Assembly (NCBI RefSeq): GCF_019649015.1
Contig: NZ_BLPI01000001.1
Span: 3,963,001 to 4,027,000, forward strand
DNA: 64,000 nucleotides
Source of the DNA: Agarivorans litoreus
GTDB lineage: Bacteria; Pseudomonadota; Gammaproteobacteria; Enterobacterales; Celerinatantimonadaceae
Reading direction: 5' to 3'
A program made the position numbers and the translations under genes. This document shows, in pieces, positions 8,778 through 18,622 of the stretch; positions within the stretch are counted from its first letter, which is position 1; each line of letters begins with the position of its first letter. The notes below the pieces were generated by a model, which ran no database searches, was not told where the DNA came from, and saw nothing but the letters and a program-made list of their open reading frames with translations.

Positions 8778-9995
8778 ATGAAAAGAGCAGTTATCACCGG
8801 GCTAGGCATTATATCTAGTATCGGTAACAATAAAGAAGAAGTATTAGCATCCTTACAAGCAGGTAAATCGGGAATTACCCATTCGCCTGAGTTTGCCGAG
8901 CAAAACTTACGTAGCCAAGTATGGGGTGATTTGAAAATTAACCCTGCTGAGCATGTTGATCGCAAAACCATGCGTTTCATGGGAGACGCTGCAGCATTTT
9001 CTTACCTTTCAATGCAACAAGCTATAGAAGATGCCAAGCTCGCTGAAGATCTAGTATCAAACGAGCGCACAGGTTTAGTTGTTGGCTCTGGCGGTGCGTC
9101 GTCTAAAAACCAAGTGGAAGCGGCTGATATTTTGCGCACTAAAGGTGTACGCCGTGTTGGTCCTTACATGGTGCCTAGAACCATGTCGAGCACCACTTCA
9201 GCTTGCTTAGCGACACCGTTCAAAATCAAAGGCGTAAACTATTCAATTAGCAGTGCTTGTGCAACCAGTGCTCACTGTATTGGCCATGCTTTAGAGCTTA
9301 TTCAATTAGGCAAACAAGATGTTGTTTTTGCTGGTGGTGGTGAAGAGCTTCACTGGACCTTAGCGATGGAATTTGACGCTATGGGCGCCTTGTCAACTAA
9401 ATACAATGACACTCCAGAATTGGCATCACGTACTTATGATGCAGACAGAGATGGCTTTGTTATCTCTGGCGGCGGCGGCATGGTTGTAGTTGAAGAACTT
9501 GAGCATGCGCTTGCACGTGGTGCCAAAATCTATGGTGAAATCGTAGGCTACGGTGCAACGTCTGATGGTTACGACATGGTAGCTCCTTCTGGTGAAGGCG
9601 CGGTGCGTTGTATGCGTCAAGCTATGCAAGGGCTAGAAGGCGACATCGATTACGTAAATACTCATGGTACTTCAACGCCGGTAGGCGATGTGAAAGAGTT
9701 AGGCGCTATTCAAGAAGTGTTTGGTGGAAACAGCCCATTAATTAGTGCAACTAAAGCGATGACTGGTCACGCATTAGGCGCGGCAGGTGTTCACGAAGCT
9801 ATTTACTCCTTGCTGATGATGGAAAATGACTTTGTTGCACCAAGCATTAACATCAATACCTTGGATGAAAAAGCAGAAGGCTTGAACATTGTGGCTAATG
9901 AAGCCAAGAGCGCGAAGTTAAATCGTGTAATGTCTAACAGCTTTGGTTTTGGTGGTACTAACGCTACGCTTGTAATCGAACGTTTCCAAGGCTAA
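8778..9995 (+). CDS. fabB: 3-oxoacyl-ACP synthase I
   Basis: FabB condenses malonyl-ACP with acyl-ACP and is the elongation enzyme needed for unsaturated fatty acids. The 405-residue protein has the nucleophile Cys161 in [12 protein letters not shown], and the two catalytic histidines in [11 protein letters not shown] and [12 protein letters not shown]. These motifs and the length mark the FabB rather than the FabF subgroup. The promoter region carries FabR- and FadR-like sites, so repression and activation by lipid state are likely. It ends at an intrinsic terminator and is transcribed alone. Confidence 0.97.
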   Translation: MKRAVITGLGIISSIGNNKEEVLASLQAGKSGITHSPEFAEQNLRSQVWGDLKINPAEHVDRKTMRFMGDAAAFSYLSMQQAIEDAKLAEDLVSNERTGLVVGSGGASSKNQVEAADILRTKGVRRVGPYMVPRTMSSTTSACLATPFKIKGVNYSISSACATSAHCIGHALELIQLGKQDVVFAGGGEELHWTLAMEFDAMGALSTKYNDTPELASRTYDADRDGFVISGGGGMVVVEELEHALARGAKIYGEIVGYGATSDGYDMVAPSGEGAVRCMRQAMQGLEGDIDYVNTHGTSTPVGDVKELGAIQEVFGGNSPLISATKAMTGHALGAAGVHEAIYSLLMMENDFVAPSININTLDEKAEGLNIVANEAKSAKLNRVMSNSFGFGGTNATLVIERFQG

Positions 9996-10010
9996 ATCAA
10001 TTTTGTTTGA

Positions 10011-10040
10011 AAAAAGCTGCCTTTAGGCAGCTTTTTTTTT
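10011..10040 (+). terminator. Intrinsic terminator after fabB
   Basis: AAGCTGCC pairs with GGCAGCTT over a TTTA loop and is followed by nine T. Confidence 0.9.
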
Positions 10041-10107
10041 ATCGAATTTATAACGCGTGTTAAGATTGCCCACCTCAAAAATTAGGTAGCCTCCAATAGC
10101 ATACGCA

Positions 10108-11232
10108 ATGAAGATAGTTGTCGACGAAAATATCCCCTTTGCTCAACAAATTTTAAGCCAACATGGTGAAGTTGTGGCTGTAGATGGCCGAACTATGCAG
10201 CCGCAGCAGTTAGTTGATGCTGACGCCTTATTAGTTCGCTCAGTGACCAAGGTTAATCAGCAGCTACTTTCTCAAGCTAACAAATTAAAGTTTGTTGGCA
10301 CCGCCACCATTGGCACCGAACATGTAGAGCAAAACTACTTAGTAGAGCGAGGCATTGCTTTTGCCAGCGCTCCCGGCTGCAATGCAATTGCTGTAGGGGA
10401 GTATGTAGCTACCGCTTTGTTAGCTGCCACAGATTATCGCCAGCAATCACTAGCTGGAAAAACCATTGCAATTGTTGGTGCCGGAAATACCGGTTCACAA
10501 GTGGCAAAGCGTGCTGCAGCTATAGGTATGCAAGTAATGCTTTATGATCCACCACTTGCTGAGCATGGGAAATTAACTGAGTCAGTAAGCTTTGAACAGG
10601 TACTTGGTGCAGACGTTATTAGTTTACATGTACCATCTATTGCTTCAGGTCGGCACCCCACGTATCACCTATTTAATCAGCAGGTACTAAGCAAACTCAC
10701 ACCAGAACAGATTTTGGTTAATGCCTGCCGTGGAGAAGTCATAGATAATCAAGCCTTGCTAGAAATTGCAGCGCAAGGGCAATCACCGCTATTAGTATTA
10801 GACGTATGGGAAGGTGAACCCACTATACTTGAGCCGCTAGTGAAGTATGCCTTTATTGCCACTCCGCATATTGCTGGTTATAGCTTAGAAGGGAAAATGC
10901 GTGGCACCAGTATGGTGTATCAAGCCATGTGCCAAGCATTAAAGATTGAAGCTAACGATTTAAGTGAGCAGCTATTACCCGAGCCTGAGTTTTCGCAAAT
11001 CTCCCTCAAAGGAGAGTTAAGTGATTCTCAGCTAACAAAACTGACTCAACTGGTGTACAACATTTTTGCTGACGATCGCCGCTTTCGCCAGCATGGAGCA
11101 AGCCCTACAGGGTTTGATAAGCTCCGCAAATTTTATCCGCAACGCAGAGAGTTTTCTGCGCTGCAGGTGGTTAATCAACATAAGCAAGCAAACCTAGGTG
11201 CGCTTGGTTTTAACATTCAAGAGAACAAGTAA
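10108..11232 (+). CDS. pdxB: Erythronate-4-phosphate dehydrogenase
   Basis: PdxB oxidises 4-phospho-D-erythronate in the deoxyxylulose-dependent vitamin B6 pathway. It is a D-2-hydroxyacid dehydrogenase of 374 residues: the NAD-binding GAGNTGSQVAKRA is at about 122-134, the catalytic Arg is in NACRGEVIDN and the catalytic His in ATPHIAGYS. A C-terminal dimerisation region of about 90 residues, ending near SPTGFDKLRKFYPQRREF, is specific to PdxB. Its stop overlaps the start of usg by one base (TAATG), so it is translationally coupled to that gene as in E. coli. Confidence 0.97.
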   Translation: MKIVVDENIPFAQQILSQHGEVVAVDGRTMQPQQLVDADALLVRSVTKVNQQLLSQANKLKFVGTATIGTEHVEQNYLVERGIAFASAPGCNAIAVGEYVATALLAATDYRQQSLAGKTIAIVGAGNTGSQVAKRAAAIGMQVMLYDPPLAEHGKLTESVSFEQVLGADVISLHVPSIASGRHPTYHLFNQQVLSKLTPEQILVNACRGEVIDNQALLEIAAQGQSPLLVLDVWEGEPTILEPLVKYAFIATPHIAGYSLEGKMRGTSMVYQAMCQALKIEANDLSEQLLPEPEFSQISLKGELSDSQLTKLTQLVYNIFADDRRFRQHGASPTGFDKLRKFYPQRREFSALQVVNQHKQANLGALGFNIQENK

Positions 11233-12257
11233 TGCAACAGTTTCATAATGTCGCAATTATCGGGGCAGAAAGTGAGCAAAGCCAGCAGTTGCTAAGCCTA
11301 CTAGAGCAACGAGAGTTTCCTGCTGCGCAGATTTTCCCTTTAAACATCGAAGTAGCAGAAGAGCTCGACGAAGAAGAGCAGGAAAGTCGCTTAAAGTGGC
11401 AAGGTCAAAGCCTTGAAATTGCTGAAGCACAGTTAGTTAATTGGTCGGAGGTGAGTGTAGCTTGGTTGCTCTGTGGAGAAGAAGCGGCCGTTGATATGGC
11501 TGAACAGGCCCGCCAACTTGGTTGTGTGATTATCGACATGGTGCATGCCAACAAAGAGGCATACTCATGGGTGCATTCAGCGGTTAACCCCGAGCAAGTG
11601 GCAGAAGGTTTGTCTGAGCGTTGGCTAAATTGCCCAAGTAGTTTAGCCGGACAACTAGCCTTGCTATTACATATAATCCAACAAGATGTTGAGTTAGAAC
11701 GAGTAGAAGTAAATGCCATGCTGAGCGCGGCGAATAAAGGCAAGCCAGGTGTTGATGAGCTAGCAGGGCAAACAGCGCGTTTGCTAAACGGTTTGCCGGT
11801 TGAGCCTAAACTGTTTGCCCAACAACTCGCGTTTAACCTATTGCCTGAGCAAGGCGAGGAAGCATTACTAGGTGCTAGCCAATTTGAGGCTGAGTTAAGT
11901 GAACAGTGTAGAGCGATGTTGCAGTCTCCTGAGCTTAACATCAATGTAAGTGCGCAACATGTTCCGGTATTCTACGGTGATACTTTGTCACTGCATTTAT
12001 ACGGAACCTATTCCTTGGATTTGCTAAGCATTAAAGAGTGGTTAACGAATCATCAAGCCTTTGAACTGGTAGAAGATGAACTGGTTACGCCGGTAAGTAA
12101 TATCGCTAACAGCGAATCGATAGTTCTAAGCCGTTTACGCCAAAATCCAAATACAGAAAATGGTGTTAACTTAACTTTAATGGCCAATAACCCGCAATCA
12201 GGTGTGGTAGCGAACGCCGCTTCAATCGCTGAAACCTTAATAAAACAATATATTTAA
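11232..12257 (+). CDS. usg: Aspartate-semialdehyde dehydrogenase-like protein (Usg)
   Basis: A 341-residue paralogue of aspartate-semialdehyde dehydrogenase placed exactly where usg lies in E. coli. The NADP-binding start (NVAIIGAESEQSQQLL) and the region of the catalytic Cys (LNCPSSLAGQ) are recognisable. The motif that in true enzymes reads G-H-S/T, with the catalytic His, is GDT in the context PVFYGDTLSLHL, so the base is missing. The nucleotide-binding loop is also altered (GAESEQ for GxxGxxG). It is probably not an active semialdehyde dehydrogenase; its role is unknown. It is translationally coupled to pdxB. Confidence 0.9.
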   Translation: MQQFHNVAIIGAESEQSQQLLSLLEQREFPAAQIFPLNIEVAEELDEEEQESRLKWQGQSLEIAEAQLVNWSEVSVAWLLCGEEAAVDMAEQARQLGCVIIDMVHANKEAYSWVHSAVNPEQVAEGLSERWLNCPSSLAGQLALLLHIIQQDVELERVEVNAMLSAANKGKPGVDELAGQTARLLNGLPVEPKLFAQQLAFNLLPEQGEEALLGASQFEAELSEQCRAMLQSPELNINVSAQHVPVFYGDTLSLHLYGTYSLDLLSIKEWLTNHQAFELVEDELVTPVSNIANSESIVLSRLRQNPNTENGVNLTLMANNPQSGVVANAASIAETLIKQYI

Positions 12258-12322
12258 GCAAATTGTGTTTAGATAATTGTCAATGCGCCGATAACTCTAG
12301 TTGAGGAAAAGCGTAGTAAAAT

Positions 12323-12362
12323 GCGATCTAGGCGTAAACTGTTAGTTGTTTCGCTAGATCGC
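12323..12362. repeat. Inverted repeat in the fimV leader
   Basis: GCGATCTAG (12323-12331) and CTAGATCGC (12354-12362) are perfect 9-base arms around a 22-base loop, about 80 bases before fimV. It could be an operator or an mRNA hairpin. There is no T-run. Confidence 0.5.
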
Positions 12363-12441
12363 TGATTGTTAGCTGGTTATATTAAAGCAATAACAAAGGA
12401 TTGAAGCGATTCAGTCTTCAGGAAGAAAACAAGGAAAAACT

Positions 12442-14703
12442 ATGGGGCGGAAGATTTCCCTCGTTGCATTGTCGGCTGTTTTATCATTTTCAACTCTCAG
12501 TACAGCCATCGCACAAGAAACGGGTACCTTTTATGTCGAGCTAGTAGGGCCAGATGAAGTTGTTGGTGAACCTGAACAGCAAACATACGGGCCGGTGCGT
12601 AGCAATGACACATTATGGGCTATTGCCAGTTTAAATCGTCCTTCCCGTTCAATTAGCGTCTATCAAATGATGTTCGCAATATTGAATAAAAATCCGCAAG
12701 CCTTCAATAATGGCAATATCAACTCTATTATTAGCGGTAGCTACCTAACTCTTCCCACTACAGATGAAGCGCAAGCTGTAAGTCATCAAGCTGCGGTAAG
12801 AGCCTTAGCGCCGAAAAAAACCAACAAAGTGGTTGTAAATAAGCCGGTGGCACAAACAACGACCACAACGACTACGCCAGTTGCTACGCCTAAGGCGGTT
12901 ACTCCCGCTCGCCCAATGGCAGATGCTGGAGCCTTAGAGAAAACCCAAAAAGATTTAGACTCCTTACGTGATCGCCTAGAAACGAGAATTGACGAGCTAG
13001 AGCAGTTAAAACGCCAAGAGTTTGATGTACTAAAACAGCAAATGGATCAATCTAGCCAACAAATGGTGGGTCTGGCTGAAGTAAATCATCGCATGAAAAT
13101 GCGAATTCAAGAATTAAGTGACGAGCTAGCCAGCATCCGCGAAGAATTGAACGAAAACCGCCGCAATCAAACGCAAATTCTACAATTGCTTGAAAAACCA
13201 AAAGTTGAAGCCAACGAGATGGACAAGCGAAATAATGCAGGTTTCTTCTCATCCCCGTTAAACATTGGTTTGGCGATATTTATTCCAATTTTGCTTGTTG
13301 CGCTTGTGATTACCTTGCTATTTAGACGTAAGGCCAAAAAAGAACTTGAAGAGCAAGATAAAGAAATGGCCGAATCAACCATCAATCTGATGGATGATGA
13401 AAATGATGAGTTTTCGCAGTTGTTTAGTGACAACTTAGACCCTGAGGATGAGCAAACCGAGGATTTAAATAGTCAGTTTGAGGAAGATGAGCCTGACCTT
13501 AGTGTTGATGAAAGCATTCCTGAGCCTAATAGTTTTGAAGACGATGTAGATGATTTAGAGCCAGAAATTGAAGAAGCGAGTTTTGAGGACTTTGCAGCTG
13601 CACAAGGTGATGGAGAGCCTATCACTGAGATTTCATTAGATGATAGTGAAATGGCTGCCTTGGACGCTTTTGAGTCTGATGACTTAGTGCCGTCTCTAGA
13701 TGATAAGTTTGAAGAAGAAGTTAGTGAAGAAGATACAGACTCGATAATTAGTGCTGACGATTTGGCTGCTGCGTTATCTATGGATGATGAGCAAGACTTA
13801 TTTGAAGTAAGTGAAGACAGTCCTGCTGATGACGATGAACTTTCATTCGAAGATGCGCTAAAACAGCAACAAGAAATGGAAGCAGAGTTATCTGAAGTTA
13901 GCGAGCAAGAAAAGGTTGATTTAGACAACATCGACCTGTCCGGTGAGCTGGATGAAGATGACTTAGCTAGCATAGAAAAACCTAGTACTCTCGAAGATGC
14001 CGCGGCAGATTTGGAAGCCTTAAGTCTTGCAGAAGAAACCAGTGAAATTGAGCAGCCGGACGTTGCGGAAAGTTTAGAACCCGAAGCTTTTGACTTAGAC
14101 GATGACTTTGTTGATTTAACTGAACTTGAACTTGAAGACCCCTCTATCGAGGCGGAAGAGGATGCCGCAGCTGATAATGTTACAGATATTGCCGGTTTCG
14201 ATAATGAAGTTGTAGACATAGAGCTAGAACCTATTGCTGAAACTGAAAACACTGTTATTGAAGCTGATAGTGATGGTGAGGATGAAGTTTCAGATGACGA
14301 TATTGATAGCATGTTTGCTAGCTTTGGCGCTGATGCATTTAATGAAGATGCTCAAGCAGCGGAACAGGAAGATCTTCCCTCACGCAGCGATATAGAAGAG
14401 CGAGAGTTTGTCGATATCGATATGCTTTTAAATGATGCTGATGAAGAAAATAACGATGAAGTCGACCCATACGATAGCCCTAGCTTAGATGTGGAGCTAG
14501 ATTCGTTCCCTGATGTACTCCCGCAAGAGCAAGCTGTTGATGTGGATGTAAACGCAGAAATGGCCTCCAAACTTGACTTAGCTAGAGCCTACTTGGAAAT
14601 TGATGATCAAGATGGTGCAAAGAAAATTCTGGAAGAAGTTTTAATTAGTGATGATAAAAGCTTGAAAAAGGAAGCTGAAGAGTTACTTTCTCGCTTTAGC
14701 TAA
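12442..14703 (+). CDS. fimV: FimV/HubP family polar pilus-assembly protein
   Basis: FimV/HubP proteins are inner-membrane landmarks that bind peptidoglycan and organise the cell pole, type IV pili and chemotaxis arrays. The signal peptide ends near A24-Q25. A LysM-like segment follows (about 48-110), then a Thr-rich linker, a coiled coil (about 165-250), a membrane segment (about 272-294) and a long acidic cytoplasmic region. The C-terminal tetratricopeptide-like motif (DLARAYLEIDDQDGAKKILEEV) is the FimV C-terminal domain. At 753 residues it is on the short side. Position between usg and truA is conserved in vibrios and pseudomonads. It ends at a terminator. Confidence 0.93.
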   Translation: MGRKISLVALSAVLSFSTLSTAIAQETGTFYVELVGPDEVVGEPEQQTYGPVRSNDTLWAIASLNRPSRSISVYQMMFAILNKNPQAFNNGNINSIISGSYLTLPTTDEAQAVSHQAAVRALAPKKTNKVVVNKPVAQTTTTTTTPVATPKAVTPARPMADAGALEKTQKDLDSLRDRLETRIDELEQLKRQEFDVLKQQMDQSSQQMVGLAEVNHRMKMRIQELSDELASIREELNENRRNQTQILQLLEKPKVEANEMDKRNNAGFFSSPLNIGLAIFIPILLVALVITLLFRRKAKKELEEQDKEMAESTINLMDDENDEFSQLFSDNLDPEDEQTEDLNSQFEEDEPDLSVDESIPEPNSFEDDVDDLEPEIEEASFEDFAAAQGDGEPITEISLDDSEMAALDAFESDDLVPSLDDKFEEEVSEEDTDSIISADDLAAALSMDDEQDLFEVSEDSPADDDELSFEDALKQQQEMEAELSEVSEQEKVDLDNIDLSGELDEDDLASIEKPSTLEDAAADLEALSLAEETSEIEQPDVAESLEPEAFDLDDDFVDLTELELEDPSIEAEEDAAADNVTDIAGFDNEVVDIELEPIAETENTVIEADSDGEDEVSDDDIDSMFASFGADAFNEDAQAAEQEDLPSRSDIEEREFVDIDMLLNDADEENNDEVDPYDSPSLDVELDSFPDVLPQEQAVDVDVNAEMASKLDLARAYLEIDDQDGAKKILEEVLISDDKSLKKEAEELLSRFS

Positions 14704-14723
14704 AACTTGGCAATACGGGAAAA

Positions 14724-14750
14724 GGCAGTGATAACATCACTGCCTTTTTT
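14724..14750 (+). terminator. Intrinsic terminator after fimV
   Basis: GGCAGTGAT pairs with ATCACTGCC over AAC and is followed by six T and a further T-rich stretch. Confidence 0.9.
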
Positions 14751-14844
14751 GTTTTTGCTATTAACGGGTATCGCTGATAAAGCGGTGACTTTGAGCTGCC
14801 ATTTTTTTATCATAGCCGCCAAAGATACTATCTAGTGGTAATTT

Positions 14845-15633
14845 ATGCGCATCGCTTTAGGCATCGAATACGATGGTGCCGGATATTTTGGTTGGCAACG
14901 CCAACGAGACGTTCAGTCAATTCAACAAGAGCTAGAAGCTAGTTTATCTATTGTGGCTAATAGTCCTATAGAAGTGCAATGCGCTGGAAGAACTGACGCT
15001 GGGGTGCATGCTACAGGGCAAGTAATACATTTTGATTCGCCAGTTGAGCGTAAGATGGCAGCATGGACACTGGGCGTAAATGCAAACATGCCGAAAAACG
15101 TTGCAGTGCGTTGGGCTAAACCAGTTAGTGACGAGTTTCATGCGCGTTTTAGCGCTACCGCTCGTCGCTATCGCTACGTTATCTATAACAGCCAGTTTCG
15201 CCCCGCAATCCTTAATCAAGGTCTGAGCTTTTATCATCAGCCGCTAGATATTGAGTTGATGGAACAAGCAGGGCAAGCACTGCTTGGAGAGCAGGACTTT
15301 ACCTCTTTTCGCGCTGTGCAGTGCCAGAGTCGCAGTCCATACCGCCGAGTTGAACACTTAAAAGTAAGCCGCTACAACGATTATGTAGTGGTGGATATTA
15401 AAGCGAATGCTTTTGTGCATCACATGGTTAGAAATATTGTTGGTAGTTTATTGAAAGTAGGGCAGCAAGAGCGGCCCGTGGAGTGGATAGCTGAATTGTT
15501 AGCACTGAAAGATCGCACTCAAGCAGCGGCCACAGCCAAAGCAGCTGGTCTGTATTTGGTACAAGTTGATTACCCCAAGGAATTCGACTTACCTAATTTA
15601 CCCATTGGGCCGTTGTTTTTGCCAGCAAGTTAA
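14845..15633 (+). CDS. truA: tRNA pseudouridine(38-40) synthase
   Basis: TruA makes pseudouridine at positions 38-40 of the tRNA anticodon arm. The 262-residue protein has the catalytic Asp51 in [11 protein letters not shown], the start [19 protein letters not shown], and the RNA-binding [14 protein letters not shown] block. The late motif [12 protein letters not shown] is intact. The ATG at 14845 leaves no extension before the first strand. It stands between fimV and accD, with a terminator upstream and about 130 bases before accD, so it probably has its own promoter. Confidence 0.97.
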   Translation: MRIALGIEYDGAGYFGWQRQRDVQSIQQELEASLSIVANSPIEVQCAGRTDAGVHATGQVIHFDSPVERKMAAWTLGVNANMPKNVAVRWAKPVSDEFHARFSATARRYRYVIYNSQFRPAILNQGLSFYHQPLDIELMEQAGQALLGEQDFTSFRAVQCQSRSPYRRVEHLKVSRYNDYVVVDIKANAFVHHMVRNIVGSLLKVGQQERPVEWIAELLALKDRTQAAATAKAAGLYLVQVDYPKEFDLPNLPIGPLFLPAS

Positions 15634-15767
15634 AAAAAACTGTACGATAATGAAGGGTTAGACCAGTTTTATGTAAAATATTGTGGCTAATTGTGGTTTA
15701 ATTGCCGCCATTCAATGCATTCTGTTATCACGGCGATTTAATCGCCTATTGAGAAGTAAGGTTCCCG

Positions 15768-16700
15768 ATGAGTTGGTTAGAGAAAATTCTTCCGAAAAGT
15801 AAAAGTGCTTCTGGCAAGCGACGCAATATTCCAGAAGGTGTATGGACCAAGTGTGCTTCCTGTGAGCAAACTTTATACCGTGCAGAGGTAGAACGTAACC
15901 ACAATGTTTGCCCTAAGTGCGACCATCACATGCGTATTGGTGCTCGTGATCGCTTAGAAGCCTTCTTAGATAAAGATGGTCGTGAAGAATTAGCTGCAGA
16001 GTTAGAGCCTCGCGATAAACTTAGGTTTAAAGACAGTAAAAAGTATAAAGACCGTATTGCTAGCGCTCAGCGCAATACCGGTGAGAAAGACGCATTAGTA
16101 GTAATCAAAGGTGAGTTGAAAGGCTTGCCTGTGGTGGCTTGTGCATTTGAGTTTGCCTTTATGGGGGGCTCTATGGGCTCGGTAGTGGGTGCACGCTTTG
16201 TAGCCGCAGTAGATAAATGCCTAGCAGAAAACCGCGCCTTGATTTGTTTTTCTGCTAGCGGTGGTGCGCGCATGCAAGAAGCCTTGTTCTCGCTAATGCA
16301 AATGGCGAAAACTTCGGCGGCTTTGGCTAAAATGCGTGAAAAAGGTTTACCGTATTTCTCAGTGCTTACGGATCCGACCATGGGCGGTGTATCTGCCAGC
16401 TTTGCAATGCTGGGTGATATTAATATTGCCGAGCCAAAAGCGTTAATTGGTTTTGCTGGTCCTCGCGTTATTGAACAAACCGTTCGTGAGAAACTACCCG
16501 AAGGATTCCAACGCAGTGAGTTTTTGCTCGAGAAAGGCGCTATCGACATCATTATTGACCGCCGTAACATGCGTGATCGTATTGCTGAAATGGCTTCAAA
16601 AATGATGGGCATTGTAAGCACTGATACAGAGGTGTTGGTTGAGCCTATCGATGCTGATGAAGATTTAGGACCGACTATTTCTGCCAACGAAAAAGAATAA
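15768..16700 (+). CDS. accD: Acetyl-CoA carboxylase carboxyltransferase subunit beta
   Basis: AccD is half of the carboxyltransferase that makes malonyl-CoA for fatty-acid synthesis; its partner AccA is elsewhere. The N-terminal zinc finger is complete (C29, C32, C48, C51). The crotonase-fold core contains [20 protein letters not shown] and [17 protein letters not shown], which bind CoA. Length is 310 residues. folC starts one base after its stop, the usual accD-folC arrangement, so they are cotranscribed. Confidence 0.98.
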   Translation: MSWLEKILPKSKSASGKRRNIPEGVWTKCASCEQTLYRAEVERNHNVCPKCDHHMRIGARDRLEAFLDKDGREELAAELEPRDKLRFKDSKKYKDRIASAQRNTGEKDALVVIKGELKGLPVVACAFEFAFMGGSMGSVVGARFVAAVDKCLAENRALICFSASGGARMQEALFSLMQMAKTSAALAKMREKGLPYFSVLTDPTMGGVSASFAMLGDINIAEPKALIGFAGPRVIEQTVREKLPEGFQRSEFLLEKGAIDIIIDRRNMRDRIAEMASKMMGIVSTDTEVLVEPIDADEDLGPTISANEKE

Positions 16701-16701
16701 T

Positions 16702-17973
16702 ATGTCGTTAAAGAAAGAAGCTCAAAGCCGGTCTCTTGCAGACTGGCTTTGTTATTTGGAAGCTCAGCATCACAGTGCTATAGACCTAGGGCTAGAGCGA
16801 GTAGCTAAAGTGGCAGAGTATGCGAAACTTCGTCATTTAGATGCTACGGTGATTACGGTGGCGGGCACTAATGGTAAAGGGTCTACCTGTGCGCTACTTG
16901 AACAGATTTTGGTTGCGCAAGGGTATCAAGTCGGTGTTTATAGCTCACCACATATCCTTGACTATCGAGAGCGAGTCAGAATAAACGGTCAACTGCCCGA
17001 AGCCGATGCATTTTGCCAGTCATTTTCTGCTATTGAAGAGCTTCGCCAAGAAACCAGCTTAAGTTATTTTGAGTTTGGTACGCTAGCTGCCGTTTGGATG
17101 TTTGCCCAGCAGCCTTTGGATTATGTCATTTTAGAAGTCGGCTTAGGCGGACGTTTAGATGCTACCAATATTGTTGAGCCCGATGTGAGTGTGGTTACAA
17201 CCGTTGCAGTTGATCATGTAGATTGGTTGGGTGACGACATACAGCAAATTGGTCGCGAGAAAGCCGGTATATTTCGTGAAAACGGTAAAGTGGTAGTAGG
17301 GGACAGTAATATAGTTGCCAGCGTCTTGGAGTGTTCGGCACAACTCAACTGTAATCAATTAGCCGCAGGGAAAGAGTATCAGCTAGAACAAGAGGCGGAT
17401 AGCTGGGCATATCGTGGCGTAAAGCTGACTTACCAAGGTCTGCCTTATCCTCGTTTGCCTTTAGTGAATGCGGGCACTGCTATTGCTACCTTAGAACACC
17501 TTGGGCTTGAAATACCTAGCGCCGATTTGTCGAAAGCAATCAAAGAGTGGCAACTGGCTGGTCGCTTGCAAGTCATTTCTGACAAGCCTTTGGTCGTGGT
17601 AGATGTGGCACATAATCCGCAGTCTGCTAACTACTTAGCCTCTCAATTACCCTCGCTAGCTAATGGCCGTAAAGTTATTGCGCTGTGCGCGATGCTGGGT
17701 GACAAAGATATGCAACAGTCGGTACAACCCTTAGTGGGCATGGTAGAACAATGGCATATTAGCGGTTTAGCGGGACCTCGTGGTGACGATGGTAGTGCAT
17801 TGGCGAGTTGCCTCGCTTCTCAAGCAAACCTAACTCGTTACCCGCAATTATCTCAGGCTTATTCTGCTGCCCTCAAACTATTAGACGATAACACCATGTT
17901 AATTGTGTTTGGTTCTTTTTTTACCGTGGCCGAGATATTAGAATTGTCTTCTTCAGCAACAGCAGAGAGTTAA
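16702..17973 (+). CDS. folC: Bifunctional dihydrofolate synthase/folylpolyglutamate synthase
   Basis: FolC adds glutamate to dihydropteroate and then extends the polyglutamate tail of folates. The P-loop TVAGTNGKGSTCALLEQ is at about 54-70, and the Mur-ligase-type features YSSPHILDYRERVRING, LEVGLGGRLDATN, and VVDVAHNPQSANYL are in order. At 423 residues its length is normal. It lies between accD and dedD with gaps of 1 and 2 bases, forming the accD-folC-dedD-cvpA-purF cluster known in enterobacteria. Confidence 0.97.
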   Translation: MSLKKEAQSRSLADWLCYLEAQHHSAIDLGLERVAKVAEYAKLRHLDATVITVAGTNGKGSTCALLEQILVAQGYQVGVYSSPHILDYRERVRINGQLPEADAFCQSFSAIEELRQETSLSYFEFGTLAAVWMFAQQPLDYVILEVGLGGRLDATNIVEPDVSVVTTVAVDHVDWLGDDIQQIGREKAGIFRENGKVVVGDSNIVASVLECSAQLNCNQLAAGKEYQLEQEADSWAYRGVKLTYQGLPYPRLPLVNAGTAIATLEHLGLEIPSADLSKAIKEWQLAGRLQVISDKPLVVVDVAHNPQSANYLASQLPSLANGRKVIALCAMLGDKDMQQSVQPLVGMVEQWHISGLAGPRGDDGSALASCLASQANLTRYPQLSQAYSAALKLLDDNTMLIVFGSFFTVAEILELSSSATAES

Positions 17974-17975
17974 CA

Positions 17976-18545
17976 TTGACTGCACAGTTTAAAAACCGCT
18001 TAGTGGGCACCATCTTCTTGGTCGCGTTGGGAGTAATCATTATTCCTGATATTCTTGATGGAAAAAAAACGCGAGTTGAAGAAGAGTTCAATGCGATCCC
18101 TTTTGCGCCAAAAGTTGACTCACTCCCCCCTCTGCTTATCGACTTGCCCAATGAACAAGAGTTCGTTACTGAGGTTGCAGGTGATGAAAGTAGCACAAAG
18201 CAAGCAGCTAGTTCGGAACAGGCAACGAGCACTTCGACAGTTAGTGAAACAAAGCCAGCCACTGAACCAGTGGATGCACCACAGCTTGAATTTGCCAAGC
18301 CGGCCTATATTGTTCAACTGGGCACGTTTAAAAACTCTCAGAATGTTACGCGTTTGGTTGCAAAGCTAAGAGAAGCCGGTTTTCAAGCTCACTCATATCC
18401 AGAACCTGCTGTAGAAGGCGAGTTAAACAGGGTGTTTGTAGGGCCCAATGTATCTAAAAAAACATTAGAACAGCAACAAAGTAAATTGAAGGAACTCACT
18501 GGCTTAAGCGGAAAAATTCGCGAGTTTGATCCTTTGTTTCAATAA
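17976..18545 (+). CDS. dedD: DedD cell-division protein with SPOR domain
   Basis: DedD is an inner-membrane protein that binds denuded septal peptidoglycan through its C-terminal SPOR domain. The start is an unusual TTG two bases after folC. It is favoured because the product then begins MTAQFKNRLVGTIFLVALG, which aligns residue for residue with the start of E. coli DedD. A membrane segment covers about 8-25, an acidic Ser/Thr/Pro linker follows, and the SPOR domain occupies about 108-189 (YIVQLGTFKNSQNVTRLVAKL). cvpA follows about 77 bases later. Confidence 0.93.
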   Translation: MTAQFKNRLVGTIFLVALGVIIIPDILDGKKTRVEEEFNAIPFAPKVDSLPPLLIDLPNEQEFVTEVAGDESSTKQAASSEQATSTSTVSETKPATEPVDAPQLEFAKPAYIVQLGTFKNSQNVTRLVAKLREAGFQAHSYPEPAVEGELNRVFVGPNVSKKTLEQQQSKLKELTGLSGKIREFDPLFQ

Positions 18546-18622
18546 GTATGAAAAAATACATGTACGCATTTTATTTTTGTTTCTGGTAGAATTCGCAGCG
18601 TTTTTCAACAAGTAGAAAATTT

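Noticed and set aside
11405-11944. A 179-codon open frame opposite usg
   Set aside because: It is a shadow of the usg codons with no start signal or family resemblance.
13473-14312. A 279-codon open frame on the minus strand, Ser-rich, opposite fimV
   Set aside because: It mirrors the acidic Asp/Glu-rich codons of fimV, whose complement reads as Ser/Leu codons. It has no recognisable domain or ribosome site.
16067-16687. A 206-codon open frame opposite accD
   Set aside because: It lies fully inside accD, which has clear zinc-finger and carboxyltransferase motifs, and the reverse product resembles no protein.
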